Part shown: positions 1 through 8,079 of the stretch, one piece after another
How positions within the stretch are numbered: position 1 is the stretch's first letter
How the letters are laid out: every line of letters begins with the position of its first letter
Source of the DNA: an uncultured Eubacteriales bacterium
GTDB lineage: Bacteria > Bacillota > Clostridia > Oscillospirales > Acutalibacteraceae
Direction of reading: 5' to 3'
DNA: 64,000 nt
NCBI GenBank assembly: GCA_934486635.1
Contig: CAKSPZ010000001.1
Span: 248,001 to 312,000, forward strand
Made by a program: the position numbers and the translations under genes
Notes under the pieces: model-generated
What the model was told of the DNA's origin: nothing
Seen by the model: the letters and a program-made list of their open reading frames with translations, nothing else
Databases searched by the model: none

Positions 1-318
1 AGCTATAAGGCAAAATCAACTTGTGAGAGCCAATATATTGAAGCATTTGGCCAAAGTGAACCAGTAGGAACTGTATCAGGAAAAATACGACATACAGTTG
101 AACTGTCAAGAATATATGCTTGTGAGGACAATACAAGTAATAAAGTGAATTTTTATAACCTTAGTAATTTTAATTTAGTAATAGTAAAGCCTGATAAAAA
201 AATTATTTATTCGGGATGTGAGTGGTCAGGAATTAATGAATCAGCATCTGTTAATAGTACTGTTATAGAAAATATTACGTTAATAGCAGCAAAGCGTATG
301 GAGGTTAACATTGGATAA
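1..318 (+). CDS. C-terminal part of a phage tail structural protein, possibly the tail tube (partial)
   Basis: An open frame runs from the left edge to a TAA at 316-318, giving 105 residues with no start in view. The visible part is beta-rich (GTVSGKIRHTVELSRIY, then an acidic C-terminal region). Its place directly before a tail assembly chaperone is where tail tube proteins of the XkdM type sit in PBSX-like tails, so a tube or tube-like role is inferred from position. It overlaps the next gene by 8 bases, as expected in a tightly packed tail operon. The family assignment is tentative because the N-terminal part is missing. Confidence 0.55.
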   Translation, partial: SYKAKSTCESQYIEAFGQSEPVGTVSGKIRHTVELSRIYACEDNTSNKVNFYNLSNFNLVIVKPDKKIIYSGCEWSGINESASVNSTVIENITLIAAKRMEVNIG

Positions 319-703
319 AGGTATAAAAACATTTGAATTTTATAAAGGCAAAATTAGAAAACGTATAAATTTATTTAGTAATAAAATAAGTTACGTTAAT
401 TTGTTATCTGTATATGATATGTTAATATGCGAAAGAATGGCAAAATCCCTTGTTGTAAAACTTATAAATGAAGGCTTTGAAAGAAGAAAAGCTATAACGG
501 TAGCCGAGAATTCTTGTTTAAGTACACTGTGTTTAACAGATGAAAATGCACAAAGTATTTTTGAAAATACAGCTGATTTAATGAAAAAACTTACGGCTGA
601 AGATGTGTTGTTTATAGTAAAAGAGTATAATACACTTCGGAAAGAGTATATGGGTTTTGATGAGTTTAACAATGAACAGCTGGAATGTATAAAAAAAAAC
701 TAA
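311..703 (+). CDS. phage tail assembly chaperone, upstream frame (gpG/XkdN-like)
   Basis: A 130-residue mostly helical protein starting at TTG 311, with GGAG ending 7 bases upstream. It lies between the tube-like gene and the hub genes, the normal position of the tail assembly chaperone. The frame ends at TAA 701-703 immediately after a classic slippery heptamer (694-700), and the -1 frame stays open to 909. This two-frame layout is the hallmark of gpG/gpGT-type chaperones, where a small fraction of ribosomes makes a longer product. Sequence identity to a named family was not recognised by eye; the call rests on position and frameshift architecture. Confidence 0.6.
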   Translation: MDKGIKTFEFYKGKIRKRINLFSNKISYVNLLSVYDMLICERMAKSLVVKLINEGFERRKAITVAENSCLSTLCLTDENAQSIFENTADLMKKLTAEDVLFIVKEYNTLRKEYMGFDEFNNEQLECIKKN

Positions 704-909
704 ATACACCGTTTGAAAGAATACGATGGGAAGTATTAAAAAAGTTCAATAAATTACCAAATGAAAAGGCTGTTAAAGAAATGACAGAACAAGATTATTT
801 ATATTGCTATATTAATATGATACTTGACAGGGAAATATCGTATGGAGAATGTTCATTTAATACAAGTTTTGATATGAATGAGTATAAAAGAAAGTGCGGT
901 GTATGTTAA
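685..909 (+). CDS. tail assembly chaperone, -1 frame extension (gpT-like part)
   Basis: This frame overlaps the end of the upstream chaperone frame and is -1 relative to it. It has its own ATG at 685 but only a weak upstream ribosome binding site (CTGGA), so it is more likely reached by frameshifting at 694-700. The fusion would join about 130 residues of the first frame to 69 residues starting at the CTA codon at 700, giving about 199 residues. The extension is helical and ends in MNEYKRKCGVC. Independent translation as a 74-residue protein cannot be excluded. Confidence 0.55.
   Translation: MYKKKLNTPFERIRWEVLKKFNKLPNEKAVKEMTEQDYLYCYINMILDREISYGECSFNTSFDMNEYKRKCGVC
694..700 (+). promoter_or_regulatory. 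programmed -1 ribosomal frameshift site (A AAA AAC)
   Basis: In the chaperone frame the codons are ATA AAA AAA AAC TAA, so the last seven bases before the stop form the X XXY YYZ heptamer A AAA AAC inside a run of nine A. Slipping back one base puts both tRNAs on AAA and continues in the frame of the following ORF. A weak inverted repeat (AATAC at 720-724, GTATT at 733-737) lies about 20 bases downstream and might stimulate slippage. The stop codon directly after the heptamer would itself favour pausing. Confidence 0.65.
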
Positions 910-1202
910 TGGAGATATTTAATGAAATATTAGAGCAATATATGAGAATTGGATTAAAGAATAAACAATATAAAAATAATTTGCAAAGTTTATTTGTTAA
1001 TAACAAAATAAATGGTACAGAAAATGAATTAGATAAAAATTTAAAATCACAGACAATCAACATTTTAAAGGAAACAACCAATGAACCAAAAGAATATATA
1101 AGTGGAATTATTGATGTGAAAGAAGTTTATGATAAATTAGAATTTGATGCGAGAAGATATAATAGAAATTTTGATTCTCAGACTGGAGCGGTCTTATTAT
1201 GA
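909..1202 (+). CDS. small helical tail-module protein in the tape-measure position
   Basis: A protein of 97 residues from ATG 909, which overlaps the TAA of the preceding frame; in-frame upstream starts exist at GTG 894 and ATG 903. It is predicted largely helical and ends in a conserved-looking stretch (YDKLEFDARRYNRNFD). In PBSX-like and Mu-like tails a long tape measure gene follows the chaperone, but here only this short frame separates the chaperone from the LysM gene. It could be a very short tape measure, a tube initiator or another chaperone. I do not recognise its family. It overlaps the next start by 4 bases (ATGA). Confidence 0.6.
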   Translation: MEIFNEILEQYMRIGLKNKQYKNNLQSLFVNNKINGTENELDKNLKSQTINILKETTNEPKEYISGIIDVKEVYDKLEFDARRYNRNFDSQTGAVLL

Positions 1203-1723
1203 ATTTAAATGTCATGAAGTATAAAAATTATGTATGGCCAAATAACCCATCCACCATAGACATTAGTGTAAAAAGAGATTTGAAAGATATAGAAATGCCT
1301 TTTAATTTGGGTGTAATACAAGATTTTGGAAGACAAAAAAGAATAGTATCAGGGCAAGGCAAGTTTTTTGGAGAAAATTGTTTAGAACAATTTGAGTCTT
1401 TATTTACAGTTTTAAAACAAGGTGGAACAGGATATCTTTGCTTACCCGGAATGACTCCTTTTTTAGCAATATTTAGTGAACTTCAGCTTATAGGTGAAGC
1501 TATGCCTAATGTTATAAGTTATAAATTTGAGTTTTGGGAAGATTTAAGTTCAAGCTTTGTAAGTGATAATTTAGACCAAACTTATCATACAGTTTTGGAT
1601 GGTGATACTTTATGGTCAATTGCAGCGAAATATAATGTTTCAATAGAGGATTTGATAAGCTTAAATTGCAATATAAAAAACCCTAACCAACTTACTGTGG
1701 GTGAAAGGGTGTACTTAAAATGA
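1199..1723 (+). CDS. LysM-containing tail/baseplate protein (XkdP-like)
   Basis: 174 residues. The N-terminal 120 or so (beta-rich, with VQDFGRQKRIVSGQGKFFG-like features) resemble the small tail proteins that sit between tape measure and hub in PBSX-type tails. Residues about 130-174 are a LysM domain (YHTVLDGDTLWSIAAKYNVS, ending NQLTVGERVYLK), a peptidoglycan-binding fold. LysM proteins here are thought to sit at the baseplate hub. It is coupled to both neighbours by 4-base overlaps, so it is clearly part of the same transcription unit. Confidence 0.75.
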   Translation: MNLNVMKYKNYVWPNNPSTIDISVKRDLKDIEMPFNLGVIQDFGRQKRIVSGQGKFFGENCLEQFESLFTVLKQGGTGYLCLPGMTPFLAIFSELQLIGEAMPNVISYKFEFWEDLSSSFVSDNLDQTYHTVLDGDTLWSIAAKYNVSIEDLISLNCNIKNPNQLTVGERVYLK

Positions 1724-2667
1724 TATATATAGCAACCACAATTGAAAATGAAAAAGTAGACTTAAAAAATCCATACAGTACAGAAATTAATAAATCATAT
1801 GAAGCTCCAGCAGATATTTTAAAGGTAATTTTTGCAAGTGAAAGAAAACATTTAGAATATAAATATATTGAGGTATACATAACTGAGGGTATAAAATTTT
1901 TTTCAGGAATAGTAGATGAGCAAAAATTTGAAGTGACAGACAAAGGATGTTTTTTAACAATAGAAGCAAGAAGTATAACAGCGTACTTAATTGACAATGA
2001 GGCAAGTCCTCAAACTTATAAAAGACCATCTCTTGATATTATTTTTAAAAGACATATAGAACCTTATGGGTTTAAAGCAATTTATGGAAATACTTCTAAC
2101 TTTAATACGACTATTGACGTTGTAAAAGGGATGAGTGAATGGGATGTACTAGAGCAGTTTTGTAGTAGCTGTTTAAATGTATTTCCTATTGTAAATGCTG
2201 ATGGAACAGTAGATGCGACAGGAAATGTTGAACTTGAAAAACTATATTTTTCAAATATAAAAAATGGAATTAATTATAATTCAATTAAAACAAGTTACAA
2301 AAGATATAAGTTAATTTCAGAAATTATTGTTTGCTCGCAATATGAAGCTATTTATGTAGCGGATATAAAAGACCAAGAGTCTATTAACAAGGGGATAAAA
2401 AGGAAAAAATTTGTAAATATGTCGACAGAAGAAAATAATACAAAAAAGATATCTGTTGATACAGCTGAAAATATGATTAATAATTCTAAGAAAAAGGCTC
2501 ATGAGATTATAATTAAATGTCCGGGCGCCGTTAATGCAAGAATAGGAAATCGGTGCGAGGTAAATGATTATATATTAGGCAAAATTGAAAATCTTAAAGT
2601 TTATGAAACAGAATACAGACTTAATTACAATGGTGAATTTACAATAATTACGTTATTGGAGGAATGA
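1720..2667 (+). CDS. baseplate hub protein (XkdQ / gpD-like)
   Basis: 315 residues. Its position between the LysM protein and the small OB-fold spike, its length and its beta-rich N-terminal half match XkdQ/gpD-type hub proteins, which form the central ring through which the spike passes. Residues 135-160 (VVKGMSEWDVLEQFCSSC) match the region in this family that introduces the second hub subdomain. It overlaps the previous gene by 4 bases and the next by 4, indicating coupled translation. The exact family name is inferred from context and layout. Confidence 0.7.
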   Translation: MIYIATTIENEKVDLKNPYSTEINKSYEAPADILKVIFASERKHLEYKYIEVYITEGIKFFSGIVDEQKFEVTDKGCFLTIEARSITAYLIDNEASPQTYKRPSLDIIFKRHIEPYGFKAIYGNTSNFNTTIDVVKGMSEWDVLEQFCSSCLNVFPIVNADGTVDATGNVELEKLYFSNIKNGINYNSIKTSYKRYKLISEIIVCSQYEAIYVADIKDQESINKGIKRKKFVNMSTEENNTKKISVDTAENMINNSKKKAHEIIIKCPGAVNARIGNRCEVNDYILGKIENLKVYETEYRLNYNGEFTIITLLEE

Positions 2668-3005
2668 GTATGTGGTTATCAAAACAAATTAGTAATGCTT
2701 GTAAATTAGCTAAAAATGTGAAAATAGGGAAAGTTACTTCTAGCAACAGTAATAGTGTAACAGTACAGTCAGATCAAGAATATAGACAGATAAATACAAT
2801 GGCACCTTTTGGAGTAATTTCAAATCCACCAATAGGAACAAAGGTTGTTATTACGCCTGTTGAAAATGGTTATATTTGTACTGGGAGCTTAAGTCCAAGT
2901 TCAACATTGGAGCCGGGGGAACTTATGCTGTATTCAAAAGGTGGAGCAAGTATTGTTTTAAAGAATAATGGACAAGTTTTAATAAATGGGACTTCGATAG
3001 AATAG
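2664..3005 (+). CDS. baseplate assembly protein V / spike (OB fold plus short beta-helix)
   Basis: 113 residues. The first 70 residues carry the OB-fold core typical of gpV/gp45-like spikes (KIGKVTSSNSNSVTVQSDQ, then PIGTKVVITPVENGYICTGS). The last 30 (GELMLYSKGGASIVLKNNGQ, then VLINGT) are short strands alternating with Gly/Asn turns, as in spike beta-helices. In contractile tails this protein makes the membrane-piercing tip. It is shorter than the typical 150-220 residues, consistent with a compact tail. ATG 2664 overlaps the stop of the hub gene. Confidence 0.75.
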   Translation: MSMWLSKQISNACKLAKNVKIGKVTSSNSNSVTVQSDQEYRQINTMAPFGVISNPPIGTKVVITPVENGYICTGSLSPSSTLEPGELMLYSKGGASIVLKNNGQVLINGTSIE

Positions 3006-3015
3006 AGGTGAGATT

Positions 3016-3363
3016 TTGGATACAGCAGTGAGCAATGGGGATTTTGTTTGTGATTCTCGAAAAAATCCAATAGAAGTTAATGGATATGAGGAGCTTTTAC
3101 AACGTATTTTAATAAGGCTTGGAGTAAAAAAAGGTAGCTTTGTTTATGACAAAGATTTAGGAAGCAGACTTTATACATTGAAGTCTACAGATATGAATTT
3201 AAACGAAAAAGCATTGTCATTAGTTAGAGAAGCTTTAATTGATATAAATGAAGTAATTGTAGAAGATGTATACACTAGATTAAGTAATGACGGGGAAGAT
3301 TTAGAATTGAGTATAGTTTTGTCAATTGGAAACAAAACGGAAGAAGTGGTGATAAAAGTATAA
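3016..3363 (+). CDS. baseplate wedge protein, gp25/DUF2634-like (XkdS)
   Basis: 115 residues from TTG 3016, preceded by GAGGTG at 3005-3010. The sequence shows the gp25/W pattern: a segment before LLQRILIRLGVKKGSFVYD, then a helix (EKALSLVREALIDINEVIVE) and two strands ending EEVVIKV. gp25-like proteins join the sheath initiation site to the wedge in contractile tails. The next gene (baseplate J) starts one base before this gene ends, the usual gp25-gpJ order. Confidence 0.75.
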   Translation: MDTAVSNGDFVCDSRKNPIEVNGYEELLQRILIRLGVKKGSFVYDKDLGSRLYTLKSTDMNLNEKALSLVREALIDINEVIVEDVYTRLSNDGEDLELSIVLSIGNKTEEVVIKV

Positions 3364-4427
3364 TGGAAACATATGAAGAAATTTTTGAAAAAATGAAAAA
3401 TAAATATACAGAGTTAAGTGGATCTAATGTTAATGATGACTCAGATTTAGGAATAAGGATGAAAGTATTGGCAGGAGAAGTTTTTTCCTTACAGAATAAT
3501 ATAGTATGGTTAAAACAACAGATGTTTGCACAAACTGCTGTAGGGCAACAGCTTGAATATATAGCTTTGGAAAGAGGCATAAATAGAAAGACATCAGTTT
3601 GTTCAACTGGAACACTTAAATTTTCACGAGATACAGCACTTGGCTATGATATAGAAATACCAAGTGGAACTATTTGTTCAACTATTGGAGTGAATCCAAT
3701 AAGAGTAAAAACAACAAGTGATGCAGTTTTAAGTGCAGGACAACTTTCTGTAACAGTAGCGGCTCAATCGGAAGAAGGTGGAATGTCAAAAAATACAAAT
3801 GCAAATACCATAACTGTTATGGTTACACCACCAACAGGGATAAATTCTGTAATAAATGAGGAGGCATTTACTGGAGGAGCTGATGCAGAAACAGATGAAG
3901 AATTACGTTCTAGAATTATAGATAGCTATAAAAACATATCAAATGGAACAAATTGTGCTTTTTACAAAGACCAAGTCCTTAAATATGATGGTATTTATTC
4001 TGCAAGTGTAATACCAAAGGAACGTGGAGTTGGGACAGTTGATATTTATGTAGGAGCTAAAGGTGGAGTTCCAAGTGATGAGCTTATATCTCAAATACAG
4101 TCGGATCTTAATAAATTAAGAGAAATTAATGTTGATGTTAAGGTACATAAGGCTTCAACTATACCATTAGCAGCAGGAGTTAAGATAAGTATAAAGGATG
4201 GGTATGTCTATAGTGAAGTAAAAGAAGAATGTATTAATAATATAAAAGAATACTTTAATTCATTGAAAGTTGGTGAAAAATTTCTTATTGCAGGTATTGG
4301 TAATGCAGTTTATAAAGTTGACGGAGTTGAAAATTATTATATTTTATCCAGTGTAAGTAGTGATTTTCCTGTAACTAAGAAACAACTTGCTATAAATGGT
4401 TCTATACAAATTTCAGAGGAGGTGTAA
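3363..4427 (+). CDS. baseplate J-like protein (XkdT)
   Basis: 354 residues, the usual size for gpJ/XkdT. Diagnostic features are the central EEAFTGGADAETDEELRSRI segment (about residues 165-185), an N-terminal helical region with AQTAVGQQLEYIALERGINR, and the C-terminal ELISQIQSDLNKLREINVDV region followed by strands. This protein forms the wedge arms that change conformation when the sheath fires. The order gp25-like, gpJ, DUF2313-type, fibre is that of Mu and PBSX tails. Confidence 0.88.
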   Translation: METYEEIFEKMKNKYTELSGSNVNDDSDLGIRMKVLAGEVFSLQNNIVWLKQQMFAQTAVGQQLEYIALERGINRKTSVCSTGTLKFSRDTALGYDIEIPSGTICSTIGVNPIRVKTTSDAVLSAGQLSVTVAAQSEEGGMSKNTNANTITVMVTPPTGINSVINEEAFTGGADAETDEELRSRIIDSYKNISNGTNCAFYKDQVLKYDGIYSASVIPKERGVGTVDIYVGAKGGVPSDELISQIQSDLNKLREINVDVKVHKASTIPLAAGVKISIKDGYVYSEVKEECINNIKEYFNSLKVGEKFLIAGIGNAVYKVDGVENYYILSSVSSDFPVTKKQLAINGSIQISEEV

Positions 4428-4433
4428 GTAATA

Positions 4434-5006
4434 ATGAACTCACTGAATTCGATGAAACAGAAACTCAGGCCATTGGGTTTTTATAATCTCAATGATAATA
4501 GTTTAATTAGTGCAGAGCTTAATTCATATGCAGAAGCATTAGATAGTATAGAATCAAGTTTAAGTGAAATAGAAAGAGAATGTTTTATAACTACTGCTGA
4601 AAGTTATGGATTAGGAATGAAGGAAAGAATATTTGGTGCGGAACAAAATAATATATCAGTTAACAAAAGAAGAGAAATTCTTATTTACAGATGCTCTATA
4701 AATTCAAATAGTTTTAATCGAGAAAGTATAGAAAAAGTTTTAGAAGTAGCTGGTATAAATGGTTATATTATAGAAGTTCCAAGTAAAAATATAATGTATA
4801 TAAATTGTTTAAGTTTATCTGATAATAGTATAGACAAAGATAAAATAAAAAAATTTATAGAAGAATATTTACCGGCACACCTGGATTGTATTTTTGATTT
4901 CAGAGACTTAAAATGGGATACAATAGACAGTAATAATAATACGTTTAATTATATAGATTCAAAAAATTTAACTTGGAATGATATAGATAATTTTAATGAA
5001 ATATAA
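4434..5006 (+). CDS. DUF2313-type tail protein (XkdU / YmfQ-like)
   Basis: 190 residues, preceded by GAGGAGGTG ending about 10 bases upstream. Proteins of this family follow baseplate J in Mu-like and PBSX-like tails and link wedge to fibre. Visible hallmarks are an N-terminal LRPLGFYNLNDN segment, a helix with ESSLSEIERECFITTAESYGL, the region GMKERIFG with NKRREILIYRCSIN, and EEYLPAHLDCIFDF near the end. The tail end (residues 165-190) has an unusual duplicated pattern, LKWDTIDSNNNTFN then LTWNDIDNFNEI, possibly a fibre contact. Confidence 0.8.
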   Translation: MNSLNSMKQKLRPLGFYNLNDNSLISAELNSYAEALDSIESSLSEIERECFITTAESYGLGMKERIFGAEQNNISVNKRREILIYRCSINSNSFNRESIEKVLEVAGINGYIIEVPSKNIMYINCLSLSDNSIDKDKIKKFIEEYLPAHLDCIFDFRDLKWDTIDSNNNTFNYIDSKNLTWNDIDNFNEI

Positions 5007-5018
5007 GGAGGGTATTTT

Positions 5019-5492
5019 ATGCCAACAGAGAATAAAACAACGAATTTAAGTTTAAATAATTGGCTTGGAACAGATAAACCTCAAAGAAATGATTTTGTGG
5101 AAGACAATCAGATTTTGGATGAAGTAATCGGAGGCCATCTTAGTAATTATACTATGCATTTTTCATCATCAGATAGAGAACTTTTTAAAAATCCATTTGC
5201 GATAGGAGGGTTAGCTGGAGATGGAAATGCCACATGTACACATACATTTGAATTTAACCCTAGATGTGTATTCGTATTTTTAAAAAATGCTCCGTTTTTA
5301 GAATATGATGCTGCAAATGGATATACCATATGCAATAGTGCAGTAGTTACAACAAGTAGAGGCGGAGGGACCTTAGGAGCTAGTTTATTATTAAATGAAT
5401 TGACTTTATCACAAAGCACAACAGCTGAAAATGGTAGATTTATAAATTTAAATAAAGACGGAGGTCAATATTTTTATATTGCTTTTAAATAA
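5019..5492 (+). CDS. short tail fibre-like protein
   Basis: 157 residues with a strong AAGGAGGG site. The N-terminal segment (TTNLSLNNWLGTDKPQRNDF, then VEDNQILDEVIGGHL) is the attachment motif of Firmicute phage tail fibres; the rest is glycine- and serine-rich with beta strands and could be the receptor-binding tip. It is much shorter than usual fibres. No fibre chaperone, holin or lysin follows: the operon ends at the terminator 5498-5528. Confidence 0.7.
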   Translation: MPTENKTTNLSLNNWLGTDKPQRNDFVEDNQILDEVIGGHLSNYTMHFSSSDRELFKNPFAIGGLAGDGNATCTHTFEFNPRCVFVFLKNAPFLEYDAANGYTICNSAVVTTSRGGGTLGASLLLNELTLSQSTTAENGRFINLNKDGGQYFYIAFK

Positions 5493-5497
5493 GACAG

Positions 5498-5528
5498 ATT
5501 CGGAGAAGTACAATGTACTTCTCCGAAT
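5498..5528. terminator. strong bidirectional terminator hairpin
   Basis: A perfect 14-bp inverted repeat with a 3-base loop (arms 5498-5511 and 5515-5528, ATTCGGAGAAGTAC and its complement) between the convergent tail operon and queH. Flanking T and A runs make it usable from both sides. Confidence 0.85.
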
Positions 5529-5541
5529 TTATTTATAATTA

Positions 5542-6159
5542 TTATCTTTTAGAAAATTCACATCCACAGTAATTTTGTCTATACAAGTTATATTTTTTAG
5601 ATAATTCAATAGAACGTTTATATCCATTTTTTTTCTTAAAATCAGAAAAAAGATAATTTATTCCGAATTGCTCTGATAATTGTTTACCAATTTCATTTAA
5701 CTTATCTGCATTTTTATGTGGGCTGACTGTTAAGGTTGTAGTAAAATAATCAAAATTATTTTTTGCAGCTAAAGTAGCGGTTTTAAGTAGACGTAAGTAA
5801 TAACATTTAAAACAGCGAGTAGAGCCTTCTGCACATAATTCCAAGCCTTTTGACATGTTAAAAAAAATCTCAGGTTCATAATTGTCTTCAATAAAACTAA
5901 TTTCTGTAGATAATCCCATTTCAGATACAAGACGTTTTAATTCATCTTTACGAAACTGGTATTCTGTTTCTGGATAAATATTAGGATTATAAAATAGTAG
6001 AGTTATATTAAAATAACTTGATAAATACTCAAGAACATAGCTACTGCAAGGAGCACAACAACAATGAAGTAAAAGAGATGGTTTTGTTTGCACTAATTTT
6101 ATGGAAGACAATAGTTGATCTAGAATAAGTTGATAATTATTTTTGGCCAGATTTACCAT
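5542..6159 (-). CDS. queH: epoxyqueuosine reductase QueH
   Basis: 205 residues of the QueH (DUF208) family, which reduces epoxyqueuosine to queuosine in tRNA. Conserved cysteines are visible: PSLLLHCCCAPCSSYVLEYL (residues about 28-47), NPNIYPETEYQFRKDELKRL, the CFKCYYLRL pair, and the terminal CGCEFSKR motif. These ligate the iron-sulfur cluster and catalytic metal. The start overlaps the upstream gene by 23 bases, and AGGAG sits immediately before the ATG, closer than usual, so the exact start is uncertain. A queT transporter at 49764 suggests this organism salvages a queuosine precursor. Confidence 0.92.
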   Translation of the reverse strand: MVNLAKNNYQLILDQLLSSIKLVQTKPSLLLHCCCAPCSSYVLEYLSSYFNITLLFYNPNIYPETEYQFRKDELKRLVSEMGLSTEISFIEDNYEPEIFFNMSKGLELCAEGSTRCFKCYYLRLLKTATLAAKNNFDYFTTTLTVSPHKNADKLNEIGKQLSEQFGINYLFSDFKKKNGYKRSIELSKKYNLYRQNYCGCEFSKR

Positions 6160-6634
6160 CTCCTACTAATCCGGGTGAAAACTTAAGTAATAACTTAAAA
6201 AATAAGTCATGTCCAGGAATACTTTTTATTATCTTTTCAGCAAAATGAAATAAAATTAAACCTGCAGCAGTTATTCCAATGCAAATACCCAAAATTTTTA
6301 TAAAAAAATTAATTACTTTTTTTAATGCCCATTGAAGACTTCCAAAGCTAAGCTTTTTTATATTTTGCAAAGTGGAAGAGTGTGTAGGTTTATTAGAAGT
6401 GTCATTATAATTTTTTATTAAGGAATCCATAAATTTCTTATCTTTAGATAGTTCTAATAGAGCCGAACGTAAACTTTCTTTTATTTGCTTTTGTTTTTCT
6501 GTGGTATATGAATTTACATTATTTGAAACAGAAGATTCATTACTTTTATTTTTACTATTTTCAGCGTAACATGAAATGTTATAGCTGAAAATAGTTATAG
6601 ACAGAATAAGTAGTAATGCAATAAATTTTTTCAT
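6137..6634 (-). CDS. hypothetical exported/membrane protein
   Basis: 165 residues with an N-terminal signal peptide (MKKFIALLLILSITIFSYN, cleavage possible after CYA at about residue 24), a Ser/Asn/Lys-rich helical stretch, and one membrane segment at about 113-135 (FFIKILGICIGITAAGLILF). The C-terminus is short and basic. No family is recognised. It is translated just before queH with a 23-base overlap, which suggests shared expression rather than shared function. Confidence 0.7.
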   Translation of the reverse strand: MKKFIALLLILSITIFSYNISCYAENSKNKSNESSVSNNVNSYTTEKQKQIKESLRSALLELSKDKKFMDSLIKNYNDTSNKPTHSSTLQNIKKLSFGSLQWALKKVINFFIKILGICIGITAAGLILFHFAEKIIKSIPGHDLFFKLLLKFSPGLVGDGKSGQK

Positions 6635-6655
6635 TTTTTACCTCGATTTATAAAC

Positions 6656-7963
6656 TTATTCTTCAGTCATAATATTTAATATTTCAATATCGGTTTCCTT
6701 CATTCCGTTTTTACCAAGACGCCAAATATTATGAATTGTTTTTTCAATATTATCACCTATAATTCCATCGCCGGCTAAAAATTCGTGTTCATTAAGATAC
6801 ATATGATAACCTAATATTCCGGCTTCAACAGAACTTGCTATTTTTGCGGCACAAGATGATTTAGCTCCATCACATATTATACCTGATACAATAGCTAAAG
6901 CATTTGAAATTGTGTATGAAATAGCCTTTAAATCGCCACCTAATAAATATGCGATACCGGCACCGCTACCACATCCAGCGCAAGTAGCGCCACAAAAAGC
7001 AGATAAACTACCAATACCGGCTTTAAGGTAAATGGCAATAAGGTTGGATAAAACTAAAGCACGGTATAGAGTATCGCTATCAATATTATATTCGGTAGCG
7101 TATTCAATTACAGGAACACTAGCAGTAATTCCTTGATTTCCGCTACCTGATACAATAATTACAGGTAACTCACAACCATTCATTCTAGCATCAGAACCAG
7201 CAGCAGCTTTTGCTTTTGCGCGGATTTTAATATCGTTACCATACATTTTTAATAAAACTTTTCCAATGCTGGCACCGTAATTATTTTTTAGACCTTCTTC
7301 GGCAATATTCATATTATATCTGATTTGTCGAGATATTATTTCTTTAACATCATTTATATCAACTATATTTGCAAATTTGAATATATCATTTACATTAAGT
7401 AATTTTTTATCATTATTATGTTTTGTATGAGAATTTATTTTGCCGGGTTTATAAAGAACTTCACCATTTTTTTCAATTAATACAATATTTGTATGGTCAT
7501 CTATAATTCGAAGTTTAGCATAGGAATCACCCTTATAAAGAGTAATAACTATATCAAAATTTAAATCGCTATGAGCAGGAGAAACACTAATTTTAGTACT
7601 GTTTAAAAATTGTCTGATTTTTAATTTCTCATCAGAAGACATATCGGATAAGACTTCCAAAACTTTTTCATGTTTAGCAGATATAATTCCAGCAGCGACG
7701 GCAGCTTTAATACCTTTTAAACCGTCCGTATTGGGGACAACAACGCTCTTAACATTTTTTATGATATTTCCGCTGACAATAACATCAACTTTATCAGGAA
7801 TTTCGCCAAGTATGTATCGAGCTTTAGCAGCGGCATAAGCCAAAGCTATAGGTTCAGTACAGCCCATAGCAGGAATAAGCTCCTCTTTTAAAATTCTAAG
7901 ATATGCATAATAAGATTCAGTTTTTTGTTTCATGATAGGTTGTTTTAGAGTATTTGTAATCAT
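6656..7963 (-). CDS. UPF0597 / L-cysteine desulfidase family protein (CyuA/YhaM-like)
   Basis: 435 residues matching the UPF0597 family, related to the serine dehydratase alpha chain and shown in some bacteria to degrade L-cysteine to pyruvate, sulfide and ammonia. Signatures are ELIPAMGCTEPIALAYAAAK near residue 30, NMNIAEEGLKNNYGASIGK in the middle, and the cysteine-rich cluster SAFCGATCAGCGSGAGIAYL at about residue 325, which probably binds an iron-sulfur cluster. The upstream GGGATG gives a good ribosome binding site. Substrate preference cannot be told from the sequence. Confidence 0.85.
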   Translation of the reverse strand: MITNTLKQPIMKQKTESYYAYLRILKEELIPAMGCTEPIALAYAAAKARYILGEIPDKVDVIVSGNIIKNVKSVVVPNTDGLKGIKAAVAAGIISAKHEKVLEVLSDMSSDEKLKIRQFLNSTKISVSPAHSDLNFDIVITLYKGDSYAKLRIIDDHTNIVLIEKNGEVLYKPGKINSHTKHNNDKKLLNVNDIFKFANIVDINDVKEIISRQIRYNMNIAEEGLKNNYGASIGKVLLKMYGNDIKIRAKAKAAAGSDARMNGCELPVIIVSGSGNQGITASVPVIEYATEYNIDSDTLYRALVLSNLIAIYLKAGIGSLSAFCGATCAGCGSGAGIAYLLGGDLKAISYTISNALAIVSGIICDGAKSSCAAKIASSVEAGILGYHMYLNEHEFLAGDGIIGDNIEKTIHNIWRLGKNGMKETDIEILNIMTEE

Positions 7964-8079
7964 TTAAACATCCCTTTCAATAATTATGTAAAATATATTA
8001 TTAATATTAATTTTTACACAGTAACTTTTTATATAAATCATATCATTTTTTAAAATAGTTTGCAATAATAAAAATGAAA

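Noticed and set aside
1..5492. Calling the left region an intact prophage
   Set aside because: Only tail genes are visible; no head, integrase, lysis or attachment sequences are in the window, so only a tail module is claimed.
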